Source: Candidatus Zixiibacteriota bacterium (GTDB lineage Bacteria > Zixibacteria > MSB-5A5 > GN15 > PGXB01). From it: a DNA stretch of 41,151 nucleotides. Below are positions 1 through 8,643 of the stretch, one piece after another. Position 1 is the stretch's first letter, and each line of letters starts with the position of its first letter. The DNA lies in the NCBI GenBank assembly GCA_900498245.1, contig LS998015.1:1617711-1658861 (forward strand), read 5' to 3'. A program made the translations under genes and the position numbers. The notes beneath the pieces are model-generated. The model was not told the DNA's origin and did not search any database. It saw only the letters and a program-made list of their open reading frames with translations.

Positions 1-672
1 TATTATGACGCCGAATCTCCGGAAGCATCGGAATTCAGGCGCCTGCTTCATAATATAAACGGCAACCTCTCCGAGGGTGGGCGGAAATCGCTTCTGGTGA
101 CATCGGCCATGACATCGGAGGGGAAGTCGATAATTTCGACTTTCATCGCCCTGACATCGGCCCGGCACAAAAATAAAAAGACCCTTTTGATCGATTTTGA
201 TCTGCGCCGCCCGAGAATTCATCGTCTTTTCAATCTTCCCCGCGAAAAAGGCGTGTCCGAGATACTGGAAGAAGGAGTGCCGGTAAGAAATCTGATCAAA
301 CCGACTTCTCTGGATAAATTGGATATCCTGACGGCCGGGAAGCCGATTCCCAATCCGTCCGATCTGATTAACGGGCCCGCCGTGCATAAGATTATCGAGG
401 AAATGAAATTTTATTATGACCTTATCGTGATCGATACTTCGCCGGTAATTCCCGTCTCCGATCCGATGCTCCTAATCGAGGAAGTCGACGCCGCTCTTTT
501 GGTCGTGAAGGCCGGCGTCACTCCTAAAGGCGTGGTGAGCCGGGCCTGTGGCCTTTTGGCTCCGAATCGGAAGAAACTGCTGGGAGTGGTGATCAACAAT
601 CTGGAGAGCACCCTGCCATATTACTACAATTATAATTATTACGGATATCACTATAAACCATCCAAACATTGA
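1..672 (+). CDS. BY-kinase-type (CpsD/CapB) tyrosine kinase / ExoP-like ATPase domain, 5' end cut off
   Basis: The reading frame is open to the window edge, so the N-terminus (perhaps a Wzz-type chain-length domain or another part of a longer protein) is missing. The visible part is the P-loop kinase domain that controls exopolysaccharide polymerisation and export in this family. I see a Walker A-like TSAMTSEGKS, slightly degenerate compared with the usual TSxxPGEGKS, then a Walker A' LLIDFDLRRP and a Walker B DLIVIDTSPV. The C-terminus is a tyrosine-rich tail (YYYNYNYYGYHY), the autophosphorylation cluster expected of a BY-kinase. It lies 36 bases before a polysaccharide deacetylase, which fits the end of an exopolysaccharide gene cluster. 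Family assignment is strong. Whether this is a stand-alone kinase or the cytoplasmic half of a fused Wzc-like protein cannot be seen. Confidence 0.88.
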   Translation, partial: YYDAESPEASEFRRLLHNINGNLSEGGRKSLLVTSAMTSEGKSIISTFIALTSARHKNKKTLLIDFDLRRPRIHRLFNLPREKGVSEILEEGVPVRNLIKPTSLDKLDILTAGKPIPNPSDLINGPAVHKIIEEMKFYYDLIVIDTSPVIPVSDPMLLIEEVDAALLVVKAGVTPKGVVSRACGLLAPNRKKLLGVVINNLESTLPYYYNYNYYGYHYKPSKH

Positions 673-708
673 CGGCCCGAAACGGTCCGTGGCTCGAAAA
701 GAGTGGTC

Positions 709-1572
709 ATGACTACCAATATTCTCACGGTCGATCTCGAAGATTGGTTTGTCGTTGAAAACCTCAAAGGCAACATCGACTATCGCAAATGGGACGAATT
801 GCCGTCGCGCGTCGTGGTCAATACCGACCGGCTCCTTAATCTTTTCGAAAAATTCGATGTCCGGGCGACCTTCTTCGTTCTCGGATGGATTGCGGATCGT
901 TTCCCCAAACTGATCGAAACCGTGGCCGCCGGAGGACACGAAATAGCGTGTCATAGTTACCGTCACATAATGGTGAAGAAGGTCGATCAGGAGACTTTCC
1001 GTTCCGATACCGAAATGGCGATTCGCGTCATCCGCAATGCCTGCGGCCTGGCGCCAATCGGCTATCGCGCCCCGAGTTGGTCCATTGATTCCTCCACGCC
1101 ATGGGCATTTGAGATCCTGGCCGACCTTGGATTCGTCTATGATTCTTCGCTGTTTCCGGTGAAGCACGATATTTACGGCGACCCCGGGGGGCCGAAAGAA
1201 ATATTCCGCATGAAACTGGAAAGCGGGCGGAATATTTTTGAGATTCCCGCCTCGACTCTGCCCTTATGGGGCAAAAATCTTCCTGTCTGCGGCGGCGGTT
1301 ATCTCCGTCATTCCCCCCTCTGGTACACGGCCGGAATTATTCGCCGGCTCAACCGGATCGGCCGTCCCGCCGTAGTTTATGTACATCCGTGGGAAGTGGA
1401 TAATAAACTGCCCCGAATGAAAGGTTTGAACCTCTTGCAGAAGTACCGCCAGTACGGTTCTATCAACACGATGATGCGCAAACTGGAACGGCTCCTGCTC
1501 GAATTTCAATTTTGCCGGGCCCGCGATTATATTGAGAGTCTGGCCCGCAAACCGATAGGATTTGAACGATGA
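709..1572 (+). CDS. polysaccharide deacetylase, exopolysaccharide (XrtA/DUF3473) type
   Basis: 287-residue NodB-fold deacetylase. Near the N-terminus LTVDLEDWF carries the catalytic/metal aspartates. CHSYRH at about residues 81-86 is the metal-binding H(S/T)xxxH motif. GYRAPSWS and VYVHPWEVD are the later active-site motifs. The C-terminal HPWE...YRQYGS segment is typical of the DUF3473 extension found in deacetylases next to PEP-CTERM/exosortase exopolysaccharide loci. It probably removes acetyl groups from the exported polysaccharide or its precursor. I chose ATG 709 over GTG 703 because a purine-rich GAAAAGAG sits at a suitable distance upstream; the two starts differ by two residues. Its stop overlaps the next start by 4 bases (ATGA), so the two are translationally coupled. 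Confidence 0.88.
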   Translation: MTTNILTVDLEDWFVVENLKGNIDYRKWDELPSRVVVNTDRLLNLFEKFDVRATFFVLGWIADRFPKLIETVAAGGHEIACHSYRHIMVKKVDQETFRSDTEMAIRVIRNACGLAPIGYRAPSWSIDSSTPWAFEILADLGFVYDSSLFPVKHDIYGDPGGPKEIFRMKLESGRNIFEIPASTLPLWGKNLPVCGGGYLRHSPLWYTAGIIRRLNRIGRPAVVYVHPWEVDNKLPRMKGLNLLQKYRQYGSINTMMRKLERLLLEFQFCRARDYIESLARKPIGFER

Positions 1573-2657
1573 GTTATCGCAGTAAAGTCGCCGTTTTGAA
1601 AACCGATTCGACCCGGGTGGTGGCCGATTACCGCCGCCTTCTCGAACTGATCGACTATAAATCGATTATAAGCCCCGAAAAAGAGACTGTCATTAAACTT
1701 AATCTTTCCTGGACCAAGTATTTTCCGGCCTGCTCGTCGCAGCCGTGGCAACTGGAAGGTGTCGTCAGGACCCTGATAGAAGATAAATATCGCCCCGATA
1801 AATTATTCCCCCTTGAAAACAAGACCGTCGTCACCAATCCGGTCAAGGGCGCGAAGAATAACCTCTGGATGCCGGTCCTTAACCGCTACGGCTTAAACTT
1901 CACTCCGCTCCCGGACGTGGAATGGATCAAGTACCATTTCAAAGAACCGCTTTTGAGGTTGAATGAAATTTTCCCGGAGGGGATCGAAATACCCAAAATG
2001 TATGTCGGCAAGCAGATCATTCACCTGCCGACCGTCAAAACCCACGGCCACGCGGTAACAACCGGGGCGATAAAAAACGCTTTCGGGGGGCTCCTGAAAG
2101 AGGTGCGCCATTACGCCCATAAATATATGCACGAGGTTCTGGTCGACTTGATGATTATGCAGAAAGAACTTCATCCCTCGATTCTGGCCGTCATGGATGG
2201 TACCGTCTGCGGCGACGGGGCCGGGCCGCGCACCATGACACCCCGCGCCAAGAATTATATCCTGGCGTCGGGCGATTCGGTCGCTATCGATGCCGTAGCC
2301 GCCAAAATGATGGGGTTCGATCCGAAGCAGATACCGTACATCAGAATGTGCCACGAACGGGGGTTGGGGGTGGGACGAATCGATGAAATCGAATTTCTCG
2401 GCGAAAATATCACGGATATTAATTTCGGATTCAAGACGAAGAAATCGTTTGTGATCTGGGGTGACCAACTTCTGAGAAAAGGGGCGCTCCGCTCCCTGGA
2501 AAAAATCGCCCTTCATTCACCCCTGGTTTTCTGGGCCCCGATGGCGAGTAATATCTATCACGACTGGCTCTGGTATCCCACTGTGGGAAAATCGATAATC
2601 AGAAAATTCTCCGGGACCGAATGGGGCCGCCTGTTCGAGCAATATAAAAGTAAATAA
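1569..2657 (+). CDS. DUF362 domain-containing protein
   Basis: 362 residues with the features of the DUF362 family: an early VIKLNLSW strand, the HLPTVKTHGHAVTTGAIKNAFG segment, VMDGTVCGDGAGP and SGDSVAIDAVAAKMMGFDP. Family members are of uncertain biochemical role and often occur beside exopolysaccharide or cofactor genes. Many carry a ferredoxin-like cysteine cluster, but I see none here. It overlaps the deacetylase stop by 4 bases and is the last gene of the apparent polysaccharide operon. No signal peptide is visible, so it is probably cytoplasmic. Function unknown; family call confident. Confidence 0.82.
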   Translation: MSYRSKVAVLKTDSTRVVADYRRLLELIDYKSIISPEKETVIKLNLSWTKYFPACSSQPWQLEGVVRTLIEDKYRPDKLFPLENKTVVTNPVKGAKNNLWMPVLNRYGLNFTPLPDVEWIKYHFKEPLLRLNEIFPEGIEIPKMYVGKQIIHLPTVKTHGHAVTTGAIKNAFGGLLKEVRHYAHKYMHEVLVDLMIMQKELHPSILAVMDGTVCGDGAGPRTMTPRAKNYILASGDSVAIDAVAAKMMGFDPKQIPYIRMCHERGLGVGRIDEIEFLGENITDINFGFKTKKSFVIWGDQLLRKGALRSLEKIALHSPLVFWAPMASNIYHDWLWYPTVGKSIIRKFSGTEWGRLFEQYKSK

Positions 2658-2741
2658 TTGCCCCCGATCTGCGCTTTTGGCCGTTTAACGGCCGGCGCCT
2701 CAAAAGCAAAATCGATATCGGCGTTTTTTCCGAAATATATC

Positions 2742-2768
2742 TTGACTACCAAGTGTATAATCTATAAA
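2742..2768 (+). promoter_or_regulatory. probable sigma-70-type promoter of the 2798 gene
   Basis: TTGACT at 2742-2747 and TATAAA at 2763-2768 with a 15-base spacer, followed by an AT-rich leader and a strong GAGGAGG ribosome binding site just before ATG 2798. The spacer is short, so the call is moderate. Confidence 0.45.
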
Positions 2769-2797
2769 TAGTTAGATATAATTTTGAGGAGGCAGAG

Positions 2798-3457
2798 ATG
2801 AAAAGGTTTTTAATTGCATTGTTCCTGGTGGCGTTAATTTTCGATTTGGCATCAGCCAGGAAAAAGGATCTGGCCGGCTCAGTAGAAAATGCGACTTATG
2901 TCGATGATACCTATAATGTATCTATGGCGATTCCCGACGGCTGGGACTGCTCCGTAAAAAAGAGCAAGAGCCCGGTCCGCATGATACTGATTAAGAAGCA
3001 GTATGACGTCCCGATCCAGTTTCAGAACGCCCCCAATTTCACCACGATTCCCAAGGTCGTCTTATATATTGATACGACCAGCCTGACCGTGGACCAGTTC
3101 GTTGATTCCCTGCTGTCGGACCAGTACAAATCCAAGCAGAAAAACGAGGTTTTATCGCAATTCAAATCGCTTTACGGTAATACTCTGGTGAAAAGAAGAA
3201 CCAAACAGTCGATCGGTGACATTACCGGGGTTAGGATAGCGACTCAATTGAGATATACGGTGGAAGTCCCCTGGGCCGGTTCGCAGTCGGATCGGGCCGA
3301 TGTGGTGACCGATTTTTACGGCGGTTCCACCTTCTTCGCCAAGGACGGCAATAATATAATTATGCTCCAGTTAGTTTGTGAATGGCGATATTTTGACGTC
3401 CTTGAGCAGGATTTTGTTAAGATGTTGGACGGGTTGAAGTTTACCAGTAAGAAATAG
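2798..3457 (+). CDS. exported protein of unknown function
   Basis: 219 residues. The start has a clean signal peptide (MKRFLIALFLVALIFDLASA) and is preceded by GAGGAGG. The mature part opens with a segment resembling the 'F.v.iP.gW....' start of small secreted or periplasmic domains (YNVSMAIPDGWDCSV) and is rich in beta-strand-like stretches. I cannot assign it to a named family. It stands alone, with a promoter upstream and a palindrome downstream, between the polysaccharide locus and the lapA/lapB operon. It is probably periplasmic or outer-membrane associated. Confidence 0.75.
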   Translation: MKRFLIALFLVALIFDLASARKKDLAGSVENATYVDDTYNVSMAIPDGWDCSVKKSKSPVRMILIKKQYDVPIQFQNAPNFTTIPKVVLYIDTTSLTVDQFVDSLLSDQYKSKQKNEVLSQFKSLYGNTLVKRRTKQSIGDITGVRIATQLRYTVEVPWAGSQSDRADVVTDFYGGSTFFAKDGNNIIMLQLVCEWRYFDVLEQDFVKMLDGLKFTSKK

Positions 3458-3466
3458 ACCTCTCCG

Positions 3467-3482
3467 GCGTCGCCCGCGACGC
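3467..3482. repeat. short palindrome followed by AATTTCC
   Basis: GCGTCG, loop CCCG, CGACGC, then AATTTCC. The palindrome-plus-GCAATTT layout resembles elements at 37614-37645 and 37748-37765, so it may belong to the same repeat family. No T-tract follows, which argues against an intrinsic terminator. Confidence 0.4.
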
Positions 3483-3560
3483 AATTTCCATTGACTGGCC
3501 CCGGCATCTTTATTATTATCAACGGACTAAATTTATGGAAATTCATTCCAAGGAGGATAC

Positions 3561-3896
3561 ATGTGGGTCTTCAGGTCGATCCTGATTCTGATAATAATCG
3601 TTATTATTATCGGATTTGCTGTTTATAACAGCGGACCGAGCCAAACCGTTGATATTGATTTGATCTGGGCCAAGCGCTTTGCCGTGCCGGTCATTACGGT
3701 AGTTTTCTGGTCCTTCATCCTCGGCTCCCTGGTTTCCCTCCTTCTCTTCATATCCGTTTACCTCAAGCAGTCGGATCAATTGCGGGAAGCCAATAAATCT
3801 ATCAAGGGTCTGATTTCGGAGGTGACGCTTCTGCGCAATCGGCCGATCGAAGAGGCCAAGGATCTTCTGAAAAAACCTGGCGGGACACAGGAGTAG
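3561..3896 (+). CDS. lapA: LapA-like (DUF1049) membrane protein
   Basis: 111 residues with two membrane segments, roughly residues 4-25 and 43-66, and a charged, probably coiled C-terminal tail (KQSDQLREANKSIKGLISEV). The FAVYNSG...V.ID..W pattern after the first segment is characteristic of the DUF1049/LapA family, which in proteobacteria is encoded directly before lapB and takes part in LPS assembly control. Here a LapB-like gene starts three bases downstream, so the classical gene pair is intact. AAGGAGG lies 6-12 bases before the ATG. Confidence 0.82.
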   Translation: MWVFRSILILIIIVIIIGFAVYNSGPSQTVDIDLIWAKRFAVPVITVVFWSFILGSLVSLLLFISVYLKQSDQLREANKSIKGLISEVTLLRNRPIEEAKDLLKKPGGTQE

Positions 3897-3899
3897 GCG

Positions 3900-5039
3900 A
3901 TGGAAAGTATTGTTGTCATTTTCTTATTGGCTCTTATTTCGCTGATTTTCATCTATATCTATTATGACCGCATAAAAAAGGAAAAGAAAGTCAAGGATCC
4001 GACCACCTACATTGAGGCCCTCAAATCGCTTCTCGACGGGCAGGAAGAAACCGCGTTCGCCGGGTTCCGCGAGGTTGTCGCCGAAGACAGCACTAATGTC
4101 GACGCCTACGTCCGTATCGGGGATATCCTGCGCAAGTATGGCAAGCCGGACAAGGCCCTGCAAGTGCACAAGGATCTGACTCTCCGTCACGGACTTTCAT
4201 CCGGGGAAAAATCGACCATTCTGCGCTCCCTGGCGGATGATTTCTTTGCCCTCGGGGATATGGCTTCGGCCATGGCGGCCATCAAAGAGTTGATATCGAT
4301 TGACGGCAATAATAAATGGGCGACCGAAAGAATGCTTGATGTCTATGCCCAGACCGGCGACTGGGACGCGGCCTTTGAAATGAAAGAGAAATTGACCAAG
4401 ATAGAAGGCGGTAAAGGGAAGAAGGAACTGGCCTTTTACAAATTTTTCCAGGGCGAGAAACTGACCGCTCAGAAAGAATATCACAAGGCCCGTTTGCATT
4501 TCAAAGAGGCGATCGGCATCGATCCCGCCTGTGTCCCGGCCTATATCTATATCGGGGATTCTTATCTTTCGGAAAACCGGGAAGAGGATGCGGTCGAATT
4601 CTGGCAGAAATTGATCAAGGTTATGCCCGATGCCTCCAAGTACGTTCTGGGCCGCCTGAAAAAGGCCCTGTTTGATCTGGGGCGGTTCGGTGAAATATCG
4701 TCGATCTGCACGGAAATACTCGAGGTCTCGCCCAAGAATCTGGAAGCGCGGATGACCCTGGCCGAGTATCACTACAAGAAAGGGGAATATTCGATCGCGT
4801 CCGAACATCTCAGCCAGGCCGCCGAGGATCATCCCGATTCCTATCTTCCCATCCTGGATCTGGCCAAACTTTATCTGACCATCGGCGACAAGCGTCATCT
4901 CGGAGAGTTAATCAATAAACTGGAAGATCGCCGCGAGTTGATTGAAAATCAATATCATTGCGATCGCTGCGGCTACAAATCGAAAACCAAAAAATGGTTC
5001 TGTCCTTCATGCAAGGCGATTGATAGTTTTGTAGTTTGA
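3900..5039 (+). CDS. lapB: LapB/YciM-like TPR protein with C-terminal rubredoxin-type zinc ribbon
   Basis: 379 residues, close to the 389 of E. coli LapB and with the same architecture: an N-terminal membrane anchor (residues 4-22), a tandem of TPR helices through the middle, and a C-terminal metal knuckle YHCDRCGYKS...WFCPSC with two CxxC pairs. In E. coli LapB adjusts LPS synthesis by steering the FtsH protease towards LpxC. That role is known for the family and inferred here. The LapA-like gene is three bases upstream. The stop TGA shares its last base with the next start (TGATG), so translation is probably coupled. Confidence 0.88.
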   Translation: MESIVVIFLLALISLIFIYIYYDRIKKEKKVKDPTTYIEALKSLLDGQEETAFAGFREVVAEDSTNVDAYVRIGDILRKYGKPDKALQVHKDLTLRHGLSSGEKSTILRSLADDFFALGDMASAMAAIKELISIDGNNKWATERMLDVYAQTGDWDAAFEMKEKLTKIEGGKGKKELAFYKFFQGEKLTAQKEYHKARLHFKEAIGIDPACVPAYIYIGDSYLSENREEDAVEFWQKLIKVMPDASKYVLGRLKKALFDLGRFGEISSICTEILEVSPKNLEARMTLAEYHYKKGEYSIASEHLSQAAEDHPDSYLPILDLAKLYLTIGDKRHLGELINKLEDRRELIENQYHCDRCGYKSKTKKWFCPSCKAIDSFVV

Positions 5040-6031
5040 TGTGCCGTTTTCTTTCTGCTCTTATCGTTACCCTGACTTTTACCGTCCCGGCCGGCGGGTC
5101 GGAATTGATCAATCTCATCAGGCAGGGCCAAATGGAAGCGGCGCGGCGTATCATGGACAGCACGGCCTCGGCGGTTCATCGCGACGGCAACCGCATATTT
5201 GCTCAGGCCATTCTGGAACCGGACGGTCCCCGGGCGATGACCCTTCTGGAGACCGCCCGGCAGGCCGGTATCGACCCGGCTGACGCGGAATATCTCTCAC
5301 TGGAGAAGGCCCTTTTCTATTTCGCCGCCGGATGGCCCGATAGTGTCCTGAATGAGACTCAATCGTACCTGCGCCGGTGGGAAAACGGCCGCTACCGCGC
5401 CGAAATGATGTCTTTGGAGGCCCGCGCCGGCGAGATATTAAAGGACAGTCAGACGACCAATCGTCTGCTGGAATTAACGGCTCGAGAAAATCCTGATTCC
5501 CTGACCGGTTTGAACGCTCGACTCCAACAGGCAAGAATTATGGCGCAACAGGGGAAATATACCGAAGCACGAAAAGTACTGAAGAGACTGATTAAATCTT
5601 CATTTGACAATATTGCGTCATCCTCACTTTATCTGCTGTCGCAAATGGCGCTGGAACAAAAGAGAAATGATGATGCGCTTTTCTATTTCAATCTGCTCAA
5701 AGAGGAGTTTCCGGACGCGGTCGGCCTGGATGATTTGAGCGACCAGTTGAGCAATTTTCAAGCGAGCGGGAATGATCAGAGTGCGGAGAAGATTACCGGT
5801 ACGACTTATGCCGTGCAGGTGGGGGTATTTTCGGTGAGAGATAACGCCATGAAGATGACGGATCGCATGAAAAAATATAACCAGAAAGTGGAAATTCTGG
5901 AAAAGACCATCTCCGGCAAAAAATATTATGTCGTTTGGGTGGGCAAATTTCTTTCCTCGGATCAGGCGATGGTGTTCAAAGCCCGGCTTGAAACGGCCGA
6001 AAACGAGACTTTTCAGGTTGTCGCGCGATGA
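5039..6031 (+). CDS. exported SPOR-domain protein with TPR-like repeats
   Basis: 330 residues from ATG 5039, which I prefer to the in-frame TTG at 5036 because of the TGATG overlap with lapB. A hydrophobic signal-like N-terminus is followed by a helical region with TPR character (for example AEYLSLEKALFYFAAGWPDS and ARIMAQQGKYTEARKVLKRL). A SPOR domain occupies about residues 253-328: YAVQVGVFSVRDNAMKM...KYYVVWVGKFLSSDQA. SPOR domains bind denuded septal peptidoglycan, so a cell-division or envelope role is likely. Its stop overlaps the mutS start by 4 bases, linking an envelope gene to a repair gene in one transcript. Confidence 0.82.
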   Translation: MCRFLSALIVTLTFTVPAGGSELINLIRQGQMEAARRIMDSTASAVHRDGNRIFAQAILEPDGPRAMTLLETARQAGIDPADAEYLSLEKALFYFAAGWPDSVLNETQSYLRRWENGRYRAEMMSLEARAGEILKDSQTTNRLLELTARENPDSLTGLNARLQQARIMAQQGKYTEARKVLKRLIKSSFDNIASSSLYLLSQMALEQKRNDDALFYFNLLKEEFPDAVGLDDLSDQLSNFQASGNDQSAEKITGTTYAVQVGVFSVRDNAMKMTDRMKKYNQKVEILEKTISGKKYYVVWVGKFLSSDQAMVFKARLETAENETFQVVAR

Positions 6032-8643
6032 AAAAAGGCTCCGGCGGACATGATGGCATCACGCCCTTGATGCGCCAATACAACAAAATCAAGGAGCAGT
6101 ATCCCGACAAGATTCTCTTTTTCCGGATGGGCGATTTCTATGAGATGTTCGGCGATGACGCCGTGAAGGCGGCGCCGATTCTGAATGTTGCCTTGACCTC
6201 CCGCGGCCATATGAACGGGGCCCGCATTCCTCTGGCGGGAGTCCCGTACCATGCCATGGATAAGTACCTGGCCCGCCTCCTTGAAGCCGGGGAAAAAGTG
6301 GTCGTGGTGGAACAGGTCGAAGATCCCAAACTGGCCAAAGGGGTCGTCAAAAGAGAAGTTGTTGAGATTATTACTCCCGGTACCGCCACGATTGACGGGG
6401 TCGCCGATATCGCCAGCCCTCTTTATCTGGGGGGGATCTATCAGGATAATGACGCTTCCGCGGCCGGAATCGCCTACATCGATTTACTCAGCGGGAAATT
6501 CTATCTCGATGAAGGCACCAGCGAAAAAATGATTGAGAAATTGCGGGTGCTCTCTCCTCAGGAAATAATCTTTCCTTCGGGCGAAAGTGTTCCGGATTTG
6601 ATCGAGGTCCTGAAACGGAGCGGCGAGCGCCGCCTGACTCCGTTCGACGGCTGGAATTTTGACTATCAAACGGCCGTCCGCGAATTAACCGCTTTTTTTG
6701 GGGTTGGGACTCTCGACGGATTCGGCGTTGCCCCATTTCATCGCGGCCTGACCGCGGCCGGCGCCATATATCGATATCTCCGGGAGGCCAACCGCAATCA
6801 TCTTGACCATGTCACCAAAATTACCGTAGCCGCCTCCGATGATTATATGGCTCTGGATTACAGCACGGTCAGGAATCTCGAACTGGTCAAGAATCTCTCC
6901 GAAAGCACCGAAAAAGATTCCCTCTTTTCCGCTGTCAATTTGACCCTAACCGCGGGGGGAGCGCGACTCCTGAAAGAAAATATTCTTCATCCTTTTTGCC
7001 GTCCGGAGCCGATTTTGCACCGCCAGAAAGGCGTGAAGGAATTATTTCTTCAGAGAGAAATATCACTCCGTCTGCCGCCGCTTCTAAGAAAATTTCCCGA
7101 TCTGGAGCGACTGGCCGGCCGGCTGGGGATGAGAAAACTCAATCCCCGTCAACTGGCTTCCCTTCGCGAGGGCCTTCTAGTGGCCGACGAATTAATGACT
7201 ATCGTCAGGGATTTGCGGAGCCCGGTATTTCAGGATATGGTACAATCTTATCCCGCGACGATGGAACTATCACGTTTGATAGAAAAAGCGCTCACCGACG
7301 AACCGCCCCTGGTTTCCAACAAGGGTAATGTCATAAGAGCCGGCTACTCGGCCGAACTTGACAACCTCAAAGATTCGATCAAATCGGCCCGTGTCTTTAT
7401 CGCATCGTTACAGCAGAAAGAGCGGGAACGTACCGGCATCCCGTCGCTGAAAGTGGGATACAATCAGGTCTTCGGGTATTATATCGAAATTACCCGCACT
7501 CATCTGGAAAAGACTCCGTCCGATTATATCCGCAAGCAGACGCTGGTCAATGCCGAACGGTTCATCACCCAGGAATTAAAGGAAAAAGAAGAACTGATCG
7601 CGGCGGCCGAAGAGAAAATTTTCGCCCTCGAAGAACGTCTCTATAACGAGTTAGTGGAAAATGCGGCCGAATCTCTGAAAGATATTATAGCCGTCGCCGA
7701 AATTATTTCTGAGTTCGATTTAATCGCCGCGCTGGCCGATCTGGCGTCGGCAAGAATGTACTGTTGCCCCGATATCGACGAAAACACCGCTCTGGAAATA
7801 ATCGGCGGGCGCCATCCGGTCATCGAAAATATTCTCCCGGCGGGAAATTTTATCGCCAACGACCTCTCTTTGGCGGCTGATACCGACCGGATTATGATTC
7901 TGACCGGCCCCAATATGTCGGGCAAATCGACTTATTTAAGACAAATCGGATTGATAGTGATTCTGGCACAGATCGGTTCTTTCGTACCGGCCGAGTCGGC
8001 CCGGATCGGTCTGGTCGATCGTGTGTTCACCCGTGTCGGGGCCATCGATAATCTGGCCCGCGGACAATCGACTTTTTTGGTCGAAATGATTGAAACTTCA
8101 AATATTCTCCACAACGCCACGGAAAAATCGCTACTTCTCCTGGATGAGGTTGGACGAGGGACGTCCACTTTCGACGGGCTTTCCATTGCCTGGGCGGTGG
8201 TCGAATTTATCAACGAAAATATCAGGGCGCGGACCGTTTTCGCCACCCATTATCATGAATTGACCGGCCTGGCGGCGTTGTATGATCGGGTCAGAAATTA
8301 CCAGGTCTCGGTCAAAAGATGGGAAGACACCATTATTTTCCTGCACAAAATCATTCCCGGGGGATGTGACGATTCCTACGGCATCGAAGTGGCTCGTCTC
8401 GCCGGGGTGCCGCGATCCATTGTCGGCCGCTCACGGGAACTTCTGCACCTTCTGGAGTCGGGGAAATTCTCGCAGTCGGAACTGGCCCGGGGGATCCATA
8501 AAAATATGAATCAGCGATCCCTTTTCGATAGTCCGCCCTCGCCAGTGGAGGAGGAATTGCGCGAGATGAATATTGATTCTCTTACTCCTCTGGAGGCCTT
8601 GCGTATATTGAGTGAGATGAAAAGGAAACTCGATGACAAATAG
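6028..8643 (+). CDS. mutS: DNA mismatch repair protein MutS
   Basis: 871 residues, full length for MutS1. The mismatch-reading Phe-x-Glu motif is present in MGDFYEMFGDDA (Phe37, Glu39). The ATPase has Walker A GPNMSGKST at about residue 626 and the DEVGRGTSTFDG Walker B/signature at about 704, followed by FATHYHEL. It recognises mispairs and small loops and recruits MutL, encoded immediately downstream with an 11-base overlap. The start ATG overlaps the preceding stop (ATGA), so the whole lapA-miaA run may be one operon. Confidence 0.97.
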   Translation: MKKGSGGHDGITPLMRQYNKIKEQYPDKILFFRMGDFYEMFGDDAVKAAPILNVALTSRGHMNGARIPLAGVPYHAMDKYLARLLEAGEKVVVVEQVEDPKLAKGVVKREVVEIITPGTATIDGVADIASPLYLGGIYQDNDASAAGIAYIDLLSGKFYLDEGTSEKMIEKLRVLSPQEIIFPSGESVPDLIEVLKRSGERRLTPFDGWNFDYQTAVRELTAFFGVGTLDGFGVAPFHRGLTAAGAIYRYLREANRNHLDHVTKITVAASDDYMALDYSTVRNLELVKNLSESTEKDSLFSAVNLTLTAGGARLLKENILHPFCRPEPILHRQKGVKELFLQREISLRLPPLLRKFPDLERLAGRLGMRKLNPRQLASLREGLLVADELMTIVRDLRSPVFQDMVQSYPATMELSRLIEKALTDEPPLVSNKGNVIRAGYSAELDNLKDSIKSARVFIASLQQKERERTGIPSLKVGYNQVFGYYIEITRTHLEKTPSDYIRKQTLVNAERFITQELKEKEELIAAAEEKIFALEERLYNELVENAAESLKDIIAVAEIISEFDLIAALADLASARMYCCPDIDENTALEIIGGRHPVIENILPAGNFIANDLSLAADTDRIMILTGPNMSGKSTYLRQIGLIVILAQIGSFVPAESARIGLVDRVFTRVGAIDNLARGQSTFLVEMIETSNILHNATEKSLLLLDEVGRGTSTFDGLSIAWAVVEFINENIRARTVFATHYHELTGLAALYDRVRNYQVSVKRWEDTIIFLHKIIPGGCDDSYGIEVARLAGVPRSIVGRSRELLHLLESGKFSQSELARGIHKNMNQRSLFDSPPSPVEEELREMNIDSLTPLEALRILSEMKRKLDDK

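Noticed and set aside
2670-2710. Hairpin GGCCGTTTAACGGCC with outer CTTTTG/CAAAAG arms after the DUF362 gene
   Set aside because: Possible terminator, but no T-tract follows and the arms are interrupted; left unannotated.
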